Of a stretch of DNA of 57,536 bases, positions 56,714-57,536 are shown piece by piece. Positions within the stretch are counted from its first letter, which is position 1; every line of letters starts with the position of its first letter. Source of the stretch: an uncultured Faecalibacterium sp. (lineage in GTDB: Bacteria > Bacillota > Clostridia > Oscillospirales > Ruminococcaceae); the NCBI GenBank assembly GCA_934525845.1, contig CAKSZS010000011.1:1-57536 (forward strand), in the 5' to 3' direction. The notes beneath the pieces are model-generated. The model ran no database searches. It saw nothing but the letters and a program-made list of their open reading frames with translations, and had not been told where the DNA came from. Position numbers and translations under genes: made by a program.

Positions 56714-57190
56714 TCAGAACGGCAGATCGTCGCTGTCGTCGATGACGGCGAAATCGTCTGCGCTGCCGGCGGAGTAGCTGGGAGCTGCCTCCACAGCGGC
56801 CGGGCGGGCAGGCGCTGCGTTCTGGTAGGACGGAGCAGAATTCTGATAATTCGCTCCGCCTGCATTGCTGTTCCGGGAGCCGGCGAAGTTGATGTTGTTG
56901 GCCACGATCTCGAACGCCGTGCGGTTGTTGCCGTTCTTATCCTGATACTGGCGGGTCTGGATGCTGCCGTCGATGGCGATCAGACTGCCCTTCTGGAAAT
57001 ACTTGCAGACAAAATCGGCCTGCGAACGCCAGGCAACGATGTCAATGAAATCGGCCTGACGCTGCTCGCCCTGACGCGCATAGTTGCGGTCGCAGGCAAT
57101 GCGGAAGCTGCACACATTGATGCCCTGGGGCGTGGTACGCAGTTCCGGGTCCGCCACAAGGCGGCCCATGATGGCAACAACATTCAACAT
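56714..57190 (-). CDS. ssb: Single-stranded DNA-binding protein
   Basis: Coats single-stranded DNA in replication and repair. The 158-residue product has the OB fold (1-105, MLNVVAIMGRLVADPELR at the start), a disordered Asn/Ala/Pro/Ser-rich linker with SYQNAAPARPAA, and the intact acidic tip DDSDDLPF that recruits partners. ATG 57188-57190 follows AAAAGGAG. It lies between rpsF and rpsR, the classical Firmicute order. Confidence 0.97.
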   Translation of the reverse strand: MLNVVAIMGRLVADPELRTTPQGINVCSFRIACDRNYARQGEQRQADFIDIVAWRSQADFVCKYFQKGSLIAIDGSIQTRQYQDKNGNNRTAFEIVANNINFAGSRNSNAGGANYQNSAPSYQNAAPARPAAVEAAPSYSAGSADDFAVIDDSDDLPF

Positions 57191-57220
57191 ACTACGGACT
57201 CCTTTTCCCTCACAGATGGA

Positions 57221-57505
57221 TTACTCCTCGTGAGCAATGATCAGGCTGCGCATAACGCCTTCAGTGATCTTGTACACACGGTCCAGCTCAGCGGGGAAGC
57301 TGGGCTCGCTGGTGAAGTTGATCACGGTGTAGACGCCTTCCTCCTCGTCGTTGATGGGGTAGGCCAGACGGCGCTTGCCCCACTCGTCGATGGAATCGAT
57401 CGTACCGTTAGCCTCGATCAGGGACTTGAACTTACCCACCAGAGCGGCGGTAGCCTCCTCGTCGAGAGCGGCGCTGGTAATCAGCATGGTTTCGTACTTT
57501 GCCAT
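57221..57505 (-). CDS. rpsF: 30S ribosomal protein S6
   Basis: The 94-residue primary partner of S18. MAKYETMLI at the start and WGKRRLAYPINDEEEGVYTV (20 residues) in the middle are diagnostic. AAAGGAGG precedes the ATG at 57503-57505. The promoter lies beyond the window edge. S6-S18 complexes repress this operon in many bacteria through an mRNA leader, which cannot be assessed here. Confidence 0.97.
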   Translation of the reverse strand: MAKYETMLITSAALDEEATAALVGKFKSLIEANGTIDSIDEWGKRRLAYPINDEEEGVYTVINFTSEPSFPAELDRVYKITEGVMRSLIIAHEE

Positions 57506-57536
57506 TTTGTAGCACCTCCTTTTGGACTTAAGGGTC

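Noticed and set aside
1..57536. tRNA, rRNA, tmRNA, RNase P RNA, T-box and common riboswitches
   Set aside because: Gene gaps were read for cloverleaf ends, T-box sequence and known conserved cores; none was recognised.

Overview
The window is about 57.5 kb of a GC-rich (near 60 percent by eye), low-GC-phylum-type chromosome: strong AGGAGG ribosome sites, HrcA/CIRCE control of groESL, a spo0A-spoIVB pair, class II GalT, OadB/OadG and CsoR-CopA. Together with many relic sporulation genes and short dispersed palindromic repeats, this looks like a Faecalibacterium (Oscillospiraceae, Clostridia) genome. The species assignment is inference from gene content only. Most of it is ordinary core chromosome; there is no tRNA, rRNA, CRISPR array, transposase gene or prophage.

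Layout. 1-8.2 kb: truncated archaeal-type aspS, an initiating sugar transferase, a GH31 glycosidase, a stand-alone TIR-like/helical-repeat protein with its own promoter, then groEL-groES behind a perfect CIRCE. 8.3-19 kb: spo0A and spoIVB; an AgrC/AgrA-type two-component pair behind an NSS transporter; a pseudouridine synthase; a minus-strand run M50 protease-scpA-scpB-DUF2953-gerW. 19-24 kb: rpmB, DUF4250, a degenerate esterase, and a copper operon csoR-copA with its G-tract operator, in which a complete copZ is fused in frame to the end of copA but keeps its own ribosome site and ATG. 24-29.4 kb: AraC regulator, a 49-codon small gene, galK-galT, cutC. 29.4-43 kb: a minus-strand series (U32 protease-like, mltG, GNAT; tmk-thyX-pcrA; oadB-oadG; mreB-like; recD2). 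42.9-50.9 kb: MATE pump, amino-acid ABC transporter, duplicated-domain lipoprotein, cardiolipin synthase, DegV. 51-57.5 kb: DUF1836 regulator, DnaD-domain protein, prfB, a RING-like zinc-finger membrane protein with galU, and the rpsF-ssb-rpsR operon.

Functionally, GH31, galK, galT and galU cover sugar release and Leloir galactose metabolism; the sugar transferase and Cls serve the envelope; csoR/copA-copZ (and possibly cutC) serve copper homeostasis. Sporulation-associated genes (spo0A, spoIVB, gerW, SpoIVFB-like protease) persist, although the genus is regarded as non-sporulating.

The least explained structures are: (i) a palindromic repeat family (three copies plus one remnant) whose outer arms are different in each copy but complementary within it; (ii) a second family bounded by GAACCCTCTC/GAGAGGGTTC, with one 49-bp tandem duplication; (iii) the copA::copZ fusion with internal start; (iv) the lone TIR-like protein; and (v) a small gene or RNA in the araC-galK gap.
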